64,000 bases of DNA from Flavobacterium omnivorum (GCF_900099915.1 NZ_FNDB01000005.1:62001-126000), one strand, 5' to 3'; positions 35,990 to 45,351 are shown, counted from the first letter of the stretch. The notes: generated by a model from the letters alone, not told the origin. Program-made: numbers and translations.

Positions 35990-36742
35990 ATGGATACATT
36001 ACTACAAAATCAAAAATCAATCATAGAGATCAAAGACCTCCGAAAAAGCTATGGTTCTAATGCTGTTTTAGCTGGTTTTAATATGGTGCTCCGTGAAGGT
36101 GAGAATCTCGTGATTATGGGAAAATCAGGTTCTGGAAAATCTGTGATGATAAAGTGTTTGATAGGACTAGAGCAGCCTGACGGTGGCTCGATCACTGTGA
36201 TGGAAAATGATATTAGTAAACTCGATCGAGAAGAACTGGATGATCTTCGAACGGAAGTTGGATTTCTTTTCCAAGGAAGTGCACTTTACGATTCGATGAC
36301 AGTCCGGGAGAATTTAGAATTCCCATTGCGACGACACAAAAAAAAGTTTGGTGTTATCAAGGACACCACTCCAATGGTAATGGAAGCATTGGAGAACGTT
36401 GGGCTAGCAAACACAATCAATTTAATGCCTGAAGAACTATCAGGAGGAATGAAAAGGCGAATTGCGTTAGCCCGAACTTTAATATTGCAACCTAAAATAA
36501 TTTTATATGACGAACCTACTACAGGCCTAGACCCCATAACTGCCAAAGAAATTTTGCTGCTAATGATGTCTATCCAAAAAAAATACAACACCTCAGCTAT
36601 AATTATCACGCACGATGTGGATTGTGCTCGAATGATTTCTAACCGCATGATTTTACTAGTGGATGGCATTAATTATATCGAAGGCACTTTTGAGGAACTA
36701 TCCATTTCAACAGATCCAAAAGTACAAGCTTTCTTTAAATAA
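35990..36742 (+). CDS. mlaF: MlaF-like ABC transporter ATPase
   Basis: The 250-residue protein has the Walker A GKSGSGKS near residue 45, the signature ELSGGMKRRIALART near 148, Walker B IILYDEPTTGLDP near 171 and the switch His in IITHDVDCAR. It powers the MlaE-type permease encoded six bases upstream. The signature ELSGGMKRR is typical of the MlaF/MKL branch, which supports a lipid rather than a sugar or metal substrate. Confidence 0.93.
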   Translation: MDTLLQNQKSIIEIKDLRKSYGSNAVLAGFNMVLREGENLVIMGKSGSGKSVMIKCLIGLEQPDGGSITVMENDISKLDREELDDLRTEVGFLFQGSALYDSMTVRENLEFPLRRHKKKFGVIKDTTPMVMEALENVGLANTINLMPEELSGGMKRRIALARTLILQPKIILYDEPTTGLDPITAKEILLLMMSIQKKYNTSAIIITHDVDCARMISNRMILLVDGINYIEGTFEELSISTDPKVQAFFK

Positions 36743-36750
36743 CAATAAAA

Positions 36751-37743
36751 ATGGAAAAAACAACATCCCAAAAATTGCAACTTGGAGTTTTTGTCATAAT
36801 CGGGCTATTATTGTTTATACTCGCTGTGTATTTCATTGGCGATAAGAAACAAATGTTTGGAAAAACCAATCACTTATCCGCAGTTTTTAATAATGTCAAT
36901 GGTTTGCAACTAGGCAATAATGTCCGTTTTTCTGGAATCAATGTGGGCACGGTACGCGGAATAGAAATGATTAACGATACGGCTATTAGAGTCGATATGC
37001 TGATAGATAAAACTATTTTTCCACTTATTCGAAAAAATGCTGTTGCTACAATAGGTTCCGATGGTTTAGTGGGAAACATGATTATTAATATCCTTCCAGG
37101 AAAAGAAGGGGCGGCATCTATACTACCTGGAGATCAAATTGCCACAATAAATCGCATACGAACGGAAGATATGCTCATTACTCTTGACAAGACCAATAAA
37201 AATGCAGCACTCCTCACCACAGATCTACTCAAAATAACGAATGAAATCAATCAAGGAACGGGAACCGTAGGCTTATTAATTAAAGATAGTACGCTGGCGG
37301 AAGATTTAAAACAAACAATGCATTATTTAAAAATTACAGGAAAAGGTAGTTCCGAATCAATCATTAAATTAAACCGACTTATTTCATCACTTGAAAATAA
37401 AAACAATGTAATTGGTGTGTTGAAAGATACGGCAGTGGCCAATACCATTAAGTCCGTAGTCCAAAATTTAAAGCAAACAAGTAGTCAAATAAATAATGTA
37501 ATAGGTAACCTCGACACTACAGTAGTCAATATCAAAGGCGGAAAAGGGGCTATCAATTACCTTTCAAACGACCCTAAATTAGTAAGAAAAATAAACTCTA
37601 CAATGGACAATATTAAAGAATCCAGTTTCCGTTTAAATGAAAATCTAGAAGCCTTAAAACATAATTTTTTATTTCGTGGGTATTTTAGAAAACAGGAAAA
37701 AGCAAAATTAAAGGAACAGAAAAAGGAAGAGGAGCAAAAATAA
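36751..37743 (+). CDS. mlaD: MlaD/MCE-domain substrate-binding protein
   Basis: The 330-residue protein has one N-terminal membrane helix (LGVFVIIGLLLFILAVYFI) and an MCE domain at about 40-120, including LSAVFNNVNGLQLGNNVRFSG. A long helical C-terminal part ends in the lysine/glutamate-rich tail KLKEQKKEEEQK. MCE proteins form hexameric rings that carry lipids across the periplasm. It follows the ATPase gene after eight bases, completing the MlaE-F-D set. No MlaC or MlaA gene is nearby. Confidence 0.92.
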   Translation: MEKTTSQKLQLGVFVIIGLLLFILAVYFIGDKKQMFGKTNHLSAVFNNVNGLQLGNNVRFSGINVGTVRGIEMINDTAIRVDMLIDKTIFPLIRKNAVATIGSDGLVGNMIINILPGKEGAASILPGDQIATINRIRTEDMLITLDKTNKNAALLTTDLLKITNEINQGTGTVGLLIKDSTLAEDLKQTMHYLKITGKGSSESIIKLNRLISSLENKNNVIGVLKDTAVANTIKSVVQNLKQTSSQINNVIGNLDTTVVNIKGGKGAINYLSNDPKLVRKINSTMDNIKESSFRLNENLEALKHNFLFRGYFRKQEKAKLKEQKKEEEQK

Positions 37744-37793
37744 ATAGTAGCTACTAATTTGATTTTTAAACGATTTAAAAGACGGTTGAAGCC

Positions 37794-38831
37794 ATGGTTA
37801 CAATAGAAAAATTAGGAATAATTATGGGGCCTACAGACAAGCCATTTGAAAATAACGGTGTGTTTAATCCGGGTATTTATCAAGAAGGAAATACAATTCA
37901 TGTTTTATACCGAGCAGTAGAACATGGCAATTATTCAACCGTAGGTTATGCTAAGTTAGAGGGACCAACCAAGGTTGTTGAACGCCAGGAGCAGCCAATA
38001 ATTATGCGCGATTTTGAATATGAAAAACACGGTATAGAAGACCCCCGCATTGTAAAAATTGAAGATACTTATTACATTACGTATACGGCTTATGACGGCA
38101 TTAATGCCATGGGAGCACTAGCTACTCCTAAAGATTTGATTCATTTCGAGAAACACGGTATTATTACACCACAGGTCAATTACAATGAATATGAAAGTTA
38201 TGTGAATTGTTGTGATAACAGCAAACTTAATCCTAAATACCACCAATATTACAATCTTTTCGCACAAATAGGATTAGTTTCCGATGAATTCAGGATGCTG
38301 AGGGATAAAGATGTCGTCCTCTTTCCAAGGAAAATTAATGGAAAGTTTGTCCTCTTGCACCGCATTTGGCCTGGAATTCAAATCGTAGAATTTGAGCATT
38401 GGACGGATTTAACCGAATCATTTTGGAGAGAATACATCATTACTTTGGTGGATTACATTGTATTAGATCCTAAAGATAGTTTTGAAGTTAATTATATAGG
38501 ATCAGGTGGCCCGCCTATTGAAACGGAATACGGGTGGTTACTTATTTATCATGGTGTACAAGAATCAACTATTGGAAAAATATACCATGCTAAAGCCGCT
38601 TTATTACAATTAGAAAATCCTAAAATTGAGCTTTCAAGACTGCCCTTCCCCCTATTTTCACCAACTAAAAAATGGGAAATGGAAGGCAAGGTCAGCAATG
38701 TTGTTTTCCCCACCGGACATGCTTTATTTGGGAATGACCTATACATTTATTATGGTGCAGGAGATAAACATATTGCTGTGGCCAAATTAGATATCAATGA
38801 ATTGCTTCTCGAATTGAGAAAACAACCTTAA
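37794..38831 (+). CDS. Glycoside hydrolase family 130 (mannoside phosphorylase-like)
   Basis: The 345-residue protein folds as a five-bladed propeller by family match. It includes the GH130 hallmark GIEDPRI (Glu82-Asp83-Pro84-Arg85), the N-terminal NNGVFNPGIYQEGN and PTGHALFGNDLYIYYGAGD near the end. GH130 enzymes cleave beta-mannosidic bonds, mostly by phosphorolysis to give mannose-1-phosphate. It lacks a signal peptide, so it acts inside the cell. It ends 12 bases before a GT4 fusion gene, and the two may act on the same intracellular mannose-containing glycan. Confidence 0.9.
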   Translation: MVTIEKLGIIMGPTDKPFENNGVFNPGIYQEGNTIHVLYRAVEHGNYSTVGYAKLEGPTKVVERQEQPIIMRDFEYEKHGIEDPRIVKIEDTYYITYTAYDGINAMGALATPKDLIHFEKHGIITPQVNYNEYESYVNCCDNSKLNPKYHQYYNLFAQIGLVSDEFRMLRDKDVVLFPRKINGKFVLLHRIWPGIQIVEFEHWTDLTESFWREYIITLVDYIVLDPKDSFEVNYIGSGGPPIETEYGWLLIYHGVQESTIGKIYHAKAALLQLENPKIELSRLPFPLFSPTKKWEMEGKVSNVVFPTGHALFGNDLYIYYGAGDKHIAVAKLDINELLLELRKQP

Positions 38832-38843
38832 AAATGCACTGCT

Positions 38844-41060
38844 ATGAAATTCGAGACAGGAATAAAAATGCTAGTTGTGAGCTCCTATCCGCCTAGAGAA
38901 TGTGGAATAGCTACTTTTACCAATGATATTGTTAATGCTGTCAATATCGTCTTTGGAGATACGCTTCCAGTTGAAGTATGTGCTTTGCAAAACAGAGAAC
39001 AGGAATTTCAGTATCCTGACGAAGTTAGTTACATCCTGCCGGTAGACTCTTTAGTTCATTACAGGTTAGTTGCCGAAAAAATAAATGAACGCAATGACAT
39101 CGGACTTGTTTGTATTCAGCATGAATTTGGCCTTTTTGAAGGAGAATATGGTGATCATATCCTCTCCTTTATATTAGCCCTAAACAAACCCATTGTAACG
39201 GTTTTTCATACCGTTCTGCCTACTCCGAATGAAAAAAGAAAAAAAGTGGTGTACGCCATTACTGATTTATCAGATAAAGTCGTAGTGCTAACCAAAAATT
39301 CTAAAGAAGTCTTGGCCGCCTATTACAACTGTCAATCCTCTAAAATTATGGTTATTCCTCATGGCAATCACACTGTACTTTGGGAACAAAAAAAAATACT
39401 TAAAAATAGATACGGGTTTAAGGATAAGATTGTTTTGTCCACTTTTGGGTTAATAAGCGAAAATAAAGGAATAGAAACCGTGTTGCATGCATTGCCAGAA
39501 ATTGTGGCACATCATCCCGAAGTTATTTATTTAATTATAGGAAAAACACATCCAGAGATTTTAAAAAGAGAGGGCGAGAAGTACCGCCATTCCCTACAAT
39601 CCATTGTAAAAGATCTCCATTTAGATAACAATGTGATTTTCATAAACGACTATCTTAAATTACAACAGTTACTCGAATTTTTAACGTTATCTGAAATTTA
39701 TTTATTCAGTTCCAAAGATCCAAATCAAACCGTTAGCGGGACTTTTGCCTATGCCATGAGTAGCGGTTGTGCCGTCATTTCAACACCTATACCACATGCT
39801 GTTGAGTCCTTAGGAAACGGCAATGGAATTTTATTAAAAAGTTTTGATAATCCAAAAGAATTTCAAAAAGCAATACGTTATCTAATTGAAAATAAAGAAC
39901 AAAGAATAACCATGGGTAAAAACGCTTTTTCGATGGCTCGCGCTACCAGTTGGGAAAATATAGCCATACAATACCGTCTTTTATTTGATCAATTAACAAA
40001 TCGAGAAGAGGATTTACGGTTTAATTTTCCACCAATAAAATTAGATCACATCAAAAAACTGACTACCGATTTTGGAATTCTTCAGTTTTCAAAATTTAGC
40101 CAGCCCGATCCTGAATCTGGATATACGTTAGATGATAATGCCAGAGCCTTAATTAATATTGTCATGTACGACAAAGCTTTTCCAGCTGATGAAAATTTAA
40201 AATTAGCCTTTACGTATTTGAATTTTATAGAAGGAATACAGCGAAATGATGGCTGGTTTGACAATTACAAAGATTACAACCATGAACTTACTCAGCAAAA
40301 CGGAGAGGTTAATCTTGAGGACGCTAATGGTAGGGCTTTATGGAGCTTAGGAACCGTTATCTCCCATAGACAATATTTGCCGCTGGAGATGATTTACAGG
40401 GCAGTAAAATGCTGGGACAGGGCCATTAAAAGGATAGATAATTTCAAATCTCCAAGAGCTATTGCCTACGCTTTAAAAGGATTGTACCTCTACCATGAAA
40501 CCTACAAAGACGAAGAAATCAAAAATCATATTGAGAAACTGGCCGATGAACTTTTAAGACATTACAACATCAACTCTGCAGAGGACTGGTGCTGGTATGA
40601 AGATTATATGACCTATGCTAATAATGTATTACCTGAGGCCATGATGTACAGTTATTTAGTTACAAAAAAATCGAAGTATAAAAAAATTGCAATTATCACC
40701 TTCGATTTTTTACTCTCCCATTATTTTATGAAAGGACAATTGAAAGTAATATCAAACAGAGGTTGGTTCAAGAAACAAAACGAAAGAAAATTTTATGGAG
40801 AACAGCCTATCGAAGTGGCAACAACAATTATTGCCTTGGACTTCTTTTATGAACTGACACAAAATACAAAATACAAAGACCAATTAAAACTCGCTTTTAT
40901 ATGGTTTTTAGGAAACAACCATCTGAAACAAATTATGTATAATCCTGAAAATGGTGCTTCTTATGATGGCCTAGAAGACACGCATATCAATATAAACCAA
41001 GGGGCTGAATCCACCTTGTGCTTCTTTAAAGCGCGCTTGATTATGGAAAAATACACTTGA
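38844..41060 (+). CDS. Glycosyltransferase family 4 fused to an alpha/alpha-toroid domain
   Basis: The 738-residue protein has a GT-B glycosyltransferase at about 5-385: VVSSYPPRECGIATFTND at the start, IPHGNH near 174, and the nucleotide-sugar site region around NQTVSGTFAYAMSSG. The remaining 350 residues are a helical domain with repeated Trp/Asp-rich turns (SGYTLDDNARAL, EDWCWYEDYMTYANNVLPE, VATTIIALDFFYEL), like an (alpha/alpha)6 toroid of glycosidases. It has no membrane helix. Paired with GH130, it probably makes or edits an intracellular glycan. The donor sugar is unknown. Confidence 0.88.
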   Translation: MKFETGIKMLVVSSYPPRECGIATFTNDIVNAVNIVFGDTLPVEVCALQNREQEFQYPDEVSYILPVDSLVHYRLVAEKINERNDIGLVCIQHEFGLFEGEYGDHILSFILALNKPIVTVFHTVLPTPNEKRKKVVYAITDLSDKVVVLTKNSKEVLAAYYNCQSSKIMVIPHGNHTVLWEQKKILKNRYGFKDKIVLSTFGLISENKGIETVLHALPEIVAHHPEVIYLIIGKTHPEILKREGEKYRHSLQSIVKDLHLDNNVIFINDYLKLQQLLEFLTLSEIYLFSSKDPNQTVSGTFAYAMSSGCAVISTPIPHAVESLGNGNGILLKSFDNPKEFQKAIRYLIENKEQRITMGKNAFSMARATSWENIAIQYRLLFDQLTNREEDLRFNFPPIKLDHIKKLTTDFGILQFSKFSQPDPESGYTLDDNARALINIVMYDKAFPADENLKLAFTYLNFIEGIQRNDGWFDNYKDYNHELTQQNGEVNLEDANGRALWSLGTVISHRQYLPLEMIYRAVKCWDRAIKRIDNFKSPRAIAYALKGLYLYHETYKDEEIKNHIEKLADELLRHYNINSAEDWCWYEDYMTYANNVLPEAMMYSYLVTKKSKYKKIAIITFDFLLSHYFMKGQLKVISNRGWFKKQNERKFYGEQPIEVATTIIALDFFYELTQNTKYKDQLKLAFIWFLGNNHLKQIMYNPENGASYDGLEDTHININQGAESTLCFFKARLIMEKYT

Positions 41061-41243
41061 CTGGAATCAGCTGGACAAATGAGCTAAAAACTATATTCAA
41101 ATTATAGATAAATTAGACCTCATAAACTCTCATAGATCAATTATTTTGTATATGCAAGATGTTAATGTTTCTGTTTTTATTAAATACTACTATTATGCAG
41201 TTGATAATAAAAAGTAGCACAACTTATATTTATACATTTATTA

Positions 41244-42368
41244 TTAAATGGTTTTCAAAGCATCAATGAGCAAATTAATATCTTCGCGTGTGTTATTATG
41301 ACTGAAAGAAATACGCAGGCTGGGTTTCTTTAAATCCTCATCAGACAGGATTTCAGCTAAAACGTGAGAAGGTTTTACACTTCCAGATTGGCAGGCGCTT
41401 CCTCTAGAAACTGCAATTCCTTTCATATCCAAATGAAAGAGGATCATCGCTGTTTTATCCGCTGCAAAAGGCAATAAAACATTCAAAACTGTATAAAATC
41501 CATCGACACCTCCATTAATTGAAAATGAAGGAAATTCAATTTCAAGTTGCGAAATAAGATAGTTTTTTAATTCTAAAATATGGATTCGTTCCATTTCTAA
41601 CTTACTATAGGAAACTTCTAAGGCTTTTGCCATTCCAGCGATTTGATGTAAGGCCTCTGTTCCAGCCCGCAGTCCTTTCTCCTGTTCGCCACCAAAGAAT
41701 AAAGGTTGTAATCCTGAATTTTTTCGAATAAAAGCAAAACCAACTCCTTTTGGCCCATGAAATTTATGTGCGCTAGCCACGATAAAATCAACCGATAGGT
41801 TTTGCAAATCAATGGATGTTTTTCCAATTGACTGCACGGTATCCGAATGAAATAAAGCACTATGCTCCTTGCAGATACGCCCAACACGTTCTAAGTCTAA
41901 AATAGTTCCTGTTTCATTATTTACATGCATTAAGCTCACCAAGGTTTTAGTTTCGTGCGAAAGCAATTCTGCCAAATTAGTGATATCAATCTCGCCGTTT
42001 GGTTTTATCGGTACATAATCAATCTCAATTCCAAACTCTTTTTCTAAGACTAATGCGGTATGTAATACGGCATGATGTTCTATTTTACTTGTAATAATGC
42101 GTTCTACTTTTAAATCTTTCACTGCGGAACGAAGAATCCAATTATTAGCTTCAGTACCACAGGAGGTAAAGATAATTTCCTGAGCCGTAGCACCTAAATT
42201 TTTAGCTATTGCCTTTCTAGAAAGCTCTAAGATATTTTTTGCAGAACGACCCAAGCTATGCGTTGACGATGGATTTCCATAATCCTCCGTTAACACCTTG
42301 GTCATTTCTTGAATTACTTCTGGACGAAGAGCTGTTGTAGAAGCGTTATCGAGATATACTTTTTTCAT
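41244..42368 (-). CDS. Cysteine desulfurase (NifS/IscS-like)
   Basis: The 374-residue PLP enzyme has YLDNASTTALRPEV at the start, the PLP lysine Lys202 in SAHKFHGPKG, and the active Cys326 in SRGSACQSGSVKPSHVL. It removes sulfur from cysteine for Fe-S clusters or tRNA modification. The short loop around the active cysteine places it in the group I (IscS/NifS) class. No IscU or Suf gene is adjacent. It is transcribed after the RarD-like gene, with 25 bp between them. Confidence 0.94.
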   Translation of the reverse strand: MKKVYLDNASTTALRPEVIQEMTKVLTEDYGNPSSTHSLGRSAKNILELSRKAIAKNLGATAQEIIFTSCGTEANNWILRSAVKDLKVERIITSKIEHHAVLHTALVLEKEFGIEIDYVPIKPNGEIDITNLAELLSHETKTLVSLMHVNNETGTILDLERVGRICKEHSALFHSDTVQSIGKTSIDLQNLSVDFIVASAHKFHGPKGVGFAFIRKNSGLQPLFFGGEQEKGLRAGTEALHQIAGMAKALEVSYSKLEMERIHILELKNYLISQLEIEFPSFSINGGVDGFYTVLNVLLPFAADKTAMILFHLDMKGIAVSRGSACQSGSVKPSHVLAEILSDEDLKKPSLRISFSHNNTREDINLLIDALKTI

Positions 42369-42393
42369 TTAATTTAAAATTGTAAAATTATTT

Positions 42394-43308
42394 TTAACTT
42401 TCTAATTCTGTAGCCACAGCTGTTGGTTTCTTGGAAAACAGTATCTTTTCATTAAACACTACTATCGAAATCAAAATCAGAAAATAAGAAAATAATTGTA
42501 GGACATTTACTTGCTCATTATAATAAAATAGGGCTAGTAAAAAATTAATAATTGGGTTAATATAAATCATAATTCCCACTGCAGAAGAGTTAATTCCTTT
42601 GAGAGCATACAGATTTAAAAACAATGGAATAATGGTGAAAAATACCACAATCATGAACATGCAAATGTAAAATAAAGGTTCCGTAGGGATTGCTCCACTG
42701 TATTTTGGATAAAAGGGCAAGAGTACAAGTGCAGTAAAAATCAATTGTATGGTTAGACCTAAAAATTTATCCAAATCGTTATTTTTACGTTGGCTCACTA
42801 AATACAGTGCATAAGTAGCAGCGGTAATAAGACTGTAAAAAATATCCTGAAAATGGTTGAATGACAACAAAATACAACTAAAAAAACTGATGCCTACAGC
42901 AATCCATTGCCATTTACTCAATGTTTCTTTCAAAATATAAAAGGCAAAAACTGTAGTTACAATAGGACATATCAAATAGGCCAATGATGCCGCATTAACG
43001 CTAACATGATTCATCACATAGATGTAAACAAACCAGTTTGAAGAAAGGAATACGCCACCACCAAGTGTCAATAACACAACTTTTTTTTGTTGTTTTGATG
43101 AGATATTTTTAAAGTGATTCCAATTTTCTTTTATTACTTTTCTTCGAAAAACTACATTTATGAGTATCATTGTAATCGCACTAAAAAAAACGCGATAAAA
43201 CAAAATGTCCAAGGAAGGATACTGGTGTAAGGGCTTTAAAGCAAAACTAAAAAAACCCCATACAAAAAAAGCTAAAAAAGCAGCCGAATAATATTTATTA
43301 AGTCTCAT
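42394..43308 (-). CDS. rarD: EamA family transporter RarD
   Basis: The 304-residue inner-membrane protein has ten predicted helices in two EamA halves. The pattern AFLAFFVWGFFSFALKPL at the N-terminus, FYRVFFSAITMILINV, and WFVYIYVMNHVSVNAASLAY is typical of RarD. The frame extends to 43365, but that start would lie upstream of the TATATTTG element at 43335-43328, so the ATG at 43308 (MRLNKYYSAAF) is used. RarD proteins are putative small-molecule permeases, originally linked to chloramphenicol sensitivity. Confidence 0.9.
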   Translation of the reverse strand: MRLNKYYSAAFLAFFVWGFFSFALKPLHQYPSLDILFYRVFFSAITMILINVVFRRKVIKENWNHFKNISSKQQKKVVLLTLGGGVFLSSNWFVYIYVMNHVSVNAASLAYLICPIVTTVFAFYILKETLSKWQWIAVGISFFSCILLSFNHFQDIFYSLITAATYALYLVSQRKNNDLDKFLGLTIQLIFTALVLLPFYPKYSGAIPTEPLFYICMFMIVVFFTIIPLFLNLYALKGINSSAVGIMIYINPIINFLLALFYYNEQVNVLQLFSYFLILISIVVFNEKILFSKKPTAVATELES

Positions 43309-43327
43309 GAACCGTCTTATATGGGTA

Positions 43328-43335
43328 CAAATATA
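43328..43335 (-). promoter_or_regulatory. -7 element TATATTTG of rarD
   Basis: Read on the minus strand the site is TATATTTG, about 19 nt upstream of the ATG at 43308. It rules out the longer start at 43365 if it is used. A TTG lies 27 nt further upstream, a little too far. Confidence 0.5.
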
Positions 43336-43467
43336 CTGATTTCTGTCGGCTTTAGAATAGTACAATTGAATCCAAAATTGAAAAGAAAATAATGATTTGA
43401 TTCCACTACTTTGAAAATGAAAAAATACAATATGTTGTTAAATATGGTATTTTTAACCGGTAATGTA

Positions 43468-43496
43468 TTTGGTATAAATTAAAAATTCTATTTTTG
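43468..43496 (+). promoter_or_regulatory. Full Bacteroidetes promoter of the duplicated lipoprotein gene
   Basis: TTTG at 43468-43471, a 17-nt spacer, and TATTTTTG at 43489-43496 match the consensus exactly. The start codon at 43514 is 17 nt downstream, giving a short leader. It is the best promoter match in the window. Confidence 0.82.
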
Positions 43497-43513
43497 TTAT
43501 AAATTTTATAAAA

Positions 43514-44458
43514 ATGAAAAGAGTTCTAAGCGTATTGGTTTTTGCCCTGGTTTTAATTGGTTGCGATGATGGAAATTTAATACAAGAAGATATCAATTTT
43601 GAAGATGTTGCCGCGCAAAAATGCGCCTCAAATACTATCATTTATAAAGTAAAAGACAGCGAAGCTCTTCTTTTTGATGCCACAGGAATCAACTTTCCTG
43701 CTGAAACTTCTACCCAAGAATTAGAGATTAATAGTACGAATCGAGTAATTTATCGCTTTTATAATGGTACTGTAACTGCTGCTACTTTATGCGAAACAAT
43801 CCCCCCAGCAACCCCAGTAGTAACTGATCAATGGACGGCTACAGGTGGAACAATAGTCATAAATACTACCGCCATTAAAACTAGAAATGAAACAGAGAAC
43901 AGTTCTAAAATTACAGGTTATAATCATAATATTACTTTTAAAAACATCACTTTTGATAAAGGTAATGGCATCCAAGTTTATGAAACTTTTGCCTTTGGTG
44001 ACTACATCCTGAACACGACGGGTTTGCCTTTTGCTTTTACTAAAGTGTTAAAGCAATGTCCAAATTCTAAACAACTATATGATAAAAATAGTAGTGAAGC
44101 ACTGATTTTAGACATTGATCCCACTTTGATTACTAATGAAGCTACTCCAATAAACACACCAAGAACCGCCTTAATTAGTGACACTACAAATAAACTTACC
44201 TATAGATTATTCTCTGGTTTGTTGACTGATCCTTACTTTTGCAATACCGTTTATCCCTCTACTCCTGTTGTCCTTGAAGAATGGATTGCAGTAGCTGGAG
44301 TTGCAAATATCAGCGGTAGAATTGAAGTGACAACTACCAGTTTTGGGAACGGTTTTAAACATACGGTGATCCTTAAAAATGTAAAAATGAAGAATGGAAA
44401 CAGCGATTTTCTTTTAGGTGATAATTATATTTACGGTGAATTATTGACTACCAATTAA
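43514..44458 (+). CDS. Lipoprotein with two tandem homologous domains
   Basis: The 314-residue protein has a lipoprotein signal MKRVLSVLVFALVLIGC (Cys17). The mature part is a tandem duplication of about 135 residues each. Both copies run from a cysteine and a SEALLFD or SEALILD word, through RVIYRFYNGT or KLTYRLFSGL, TPVVTDQW or TPVVLEEW, to NITFKNITF or HTVILKNVKM and FGDYI or GDNYIYG. No known catalytic motif is seen. It is probably a surface or periplasmic binding protein. A strong terminator follows. Confidence 0.75.
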   Translation: MKRVLSVLVFALVLIGCDDGNLIQEDINFEDVAAQKCASNTIIYKVKDSEALLFDATGINFPAETSTQELEINSTNRVIYRFYNGTVTAATLCETIPPATPVVTDQWTATGGTIVINTTAIKTRNETENSSKITGYNHNITFKNITFDKGNGIQVYETFAFGDYILNTTGLPFAFTKVLKQCPNSKQLYDKNSSEALILDIDPTLITNEATPINTPRTALISDTTNKLTYRLFSGLLTDPYFCNTVYPSTPVVLEEWIAVAGVANISGRIEVTTTSFGNGFKHTVILKNVKMKNGNSDFLLGDNYIYGELLTTN

Positions 44459-44510
44459 TATTGAATTAGACATAAATTAAACGTCTAAATCAATCGTTTT
44501 TCAGTCCAAC

Positions 44511-44568
44511 AAAAATCCCGATTTCAAGTCTATTTTCTAATGAGAATTGACTTGAAATCGGGATTTTT
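44511..44568. terminator. Strong bidirectional terminator with 20-bp stem
   Basis: Bases 44511-44530 pair perfectly over 20 bp with 44549-44568 (core ATCCCGATTTCAAGTC), with A and T runs on the outer sides. It separates the convergent lipoprotein and Smr genes. Confidence 0.95.
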
Positions 44569-44597
44569 TTTTCGATTTTTATTACCTAAAAAAGAAA

Positions 44598-45149
44598 TTA
44601 CATCGCACTTTGTTTAATAAAAACTTCTGTTGCGCCTTGACCATATTTTTGATAATTACCTTCCGCAAAAGCAATATTATCATAACGACCCAGTAAGAAA
44701 TCCAGTTCTGCTTTTAAGACTCCTTCACCAACTCCATGTATGAAAACAATCTTAGGAATCCGATTTCTAATGGCAAATTCTATATGCCGTTTTGCCGTTT
44801 CTGTCTGTAAGGTTAGAATATCATAGTTTGACATTCCCCGTTTATTAGGAACTAGTTTTTCGATATGTAAATCAAACTCTGGTGCCGGAATTTCATGCTT
44901 TGATTTTTTTTCCTTTACAAAACTTCGAGCTTTTGGAATCTCTTTTTCTTTAGAAATTTCACTTACATTTACTCTTCTAATAGAATTCATTAAATTACTG
45001 GTATCTGGCACTTTAAGTAATTCATTGACAAAAAATGTCATCATGAATCCATCTGCTGTTTCGATGGTAACTTGATCTCCATTCATAGACAATACGACGC
45101 CATCAATAGCTTCGTCAAGTACTGAAACTTTATCTCCTTTATTAAACAT
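44598..45149 (-). CDS. Smr domain-containing protein
   Basis: From the ATG at 45149 the product has 183 residues. Its N-terminal SH3-like part (KGDKVSVLDEAIDGVVLSM) is like that before MutS2-type Smr domains. A charged linker follows, then a C-terminal Smr domain with FDLHIEKL and the loop FIHGVGEGVLKAEL. Smr domains act as nucleases or RNA-binding modules. This one lacks the MutS ATPase, as in the stand-alone DUF2027-like family. The start at 45149 (MFNKGDKV) is chosen because it overlaps the upstream gene by eight bases, whereas the longer frame has an atypical basic extension. Confidence 0.88.
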   Translation of the reverse strand: MFNKGDKVSVLDEAIDGVVLSMNGDQVTIETADGFMMTFFVNELLKVPDTSNLMNSIRRVNVSEISKEKEIPKARSFVKEKKSKHEIPAPEFDLHIEKLVPNKRGMSNYDILTLQTETAKRHIEFAIRNRIPKIVFIHGVGEGVLKAELDFLLGRYDNIAFAEGNYQKYGQGATEVFIKQSAM

Positions 45150-45324
45150 TTTGGTCTTCTTTATCTTGATTTTTACTAGGTGTTTTGGCACTCAACTGCA
45201 TCATTCCCATCATGAAAATCACAATAGCAACAACCATGATGTACACATTTTTTTCTGCACTGACTTGCTCGTACAAAGCAACAATGATGGCAACAATCAT
45301 TACGGGAATTATAAACTTCTTCAT
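45142..45324 (-). CDS. Small two-helix membrane protein
   Basis: The 60-residue protein has two hydrophobic segments, FIIPVMIVAIIVALYEQV and VYIMVVAIVIFMMGMMQL, and a short charged tail ending KEDQNV. It overlaps the start of the Smr gene by eight bases, and a TACTTTTG element lies just upstream on the minus strand (45351-45344). Co-transcription with the Smr gene is likely. The function is unknown. Confidence 0.7.
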   Translation of the reverse strand: MKKFIIPVMIVAIIVALYEQVSAEKNVYIMVVAIVIFMMGMMQLSAKTPSKNQDKEDQNV

Positions 45325-45343
45325 CTTTTAGAATATCAGATTC

Positions 45344-45351
45344 CAAAAGTA
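45344..45351 (-). promoter_or_regulatory. -7 element TACTTTTG of the small membrane protein/Smr operon
   Basis: On the minus strand TACTTTTG lies 19 nt upstream of the ATG at 45324. A -33 box is not clear; the nearest TTTG is 29 nt away. Confidence 0.45.
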
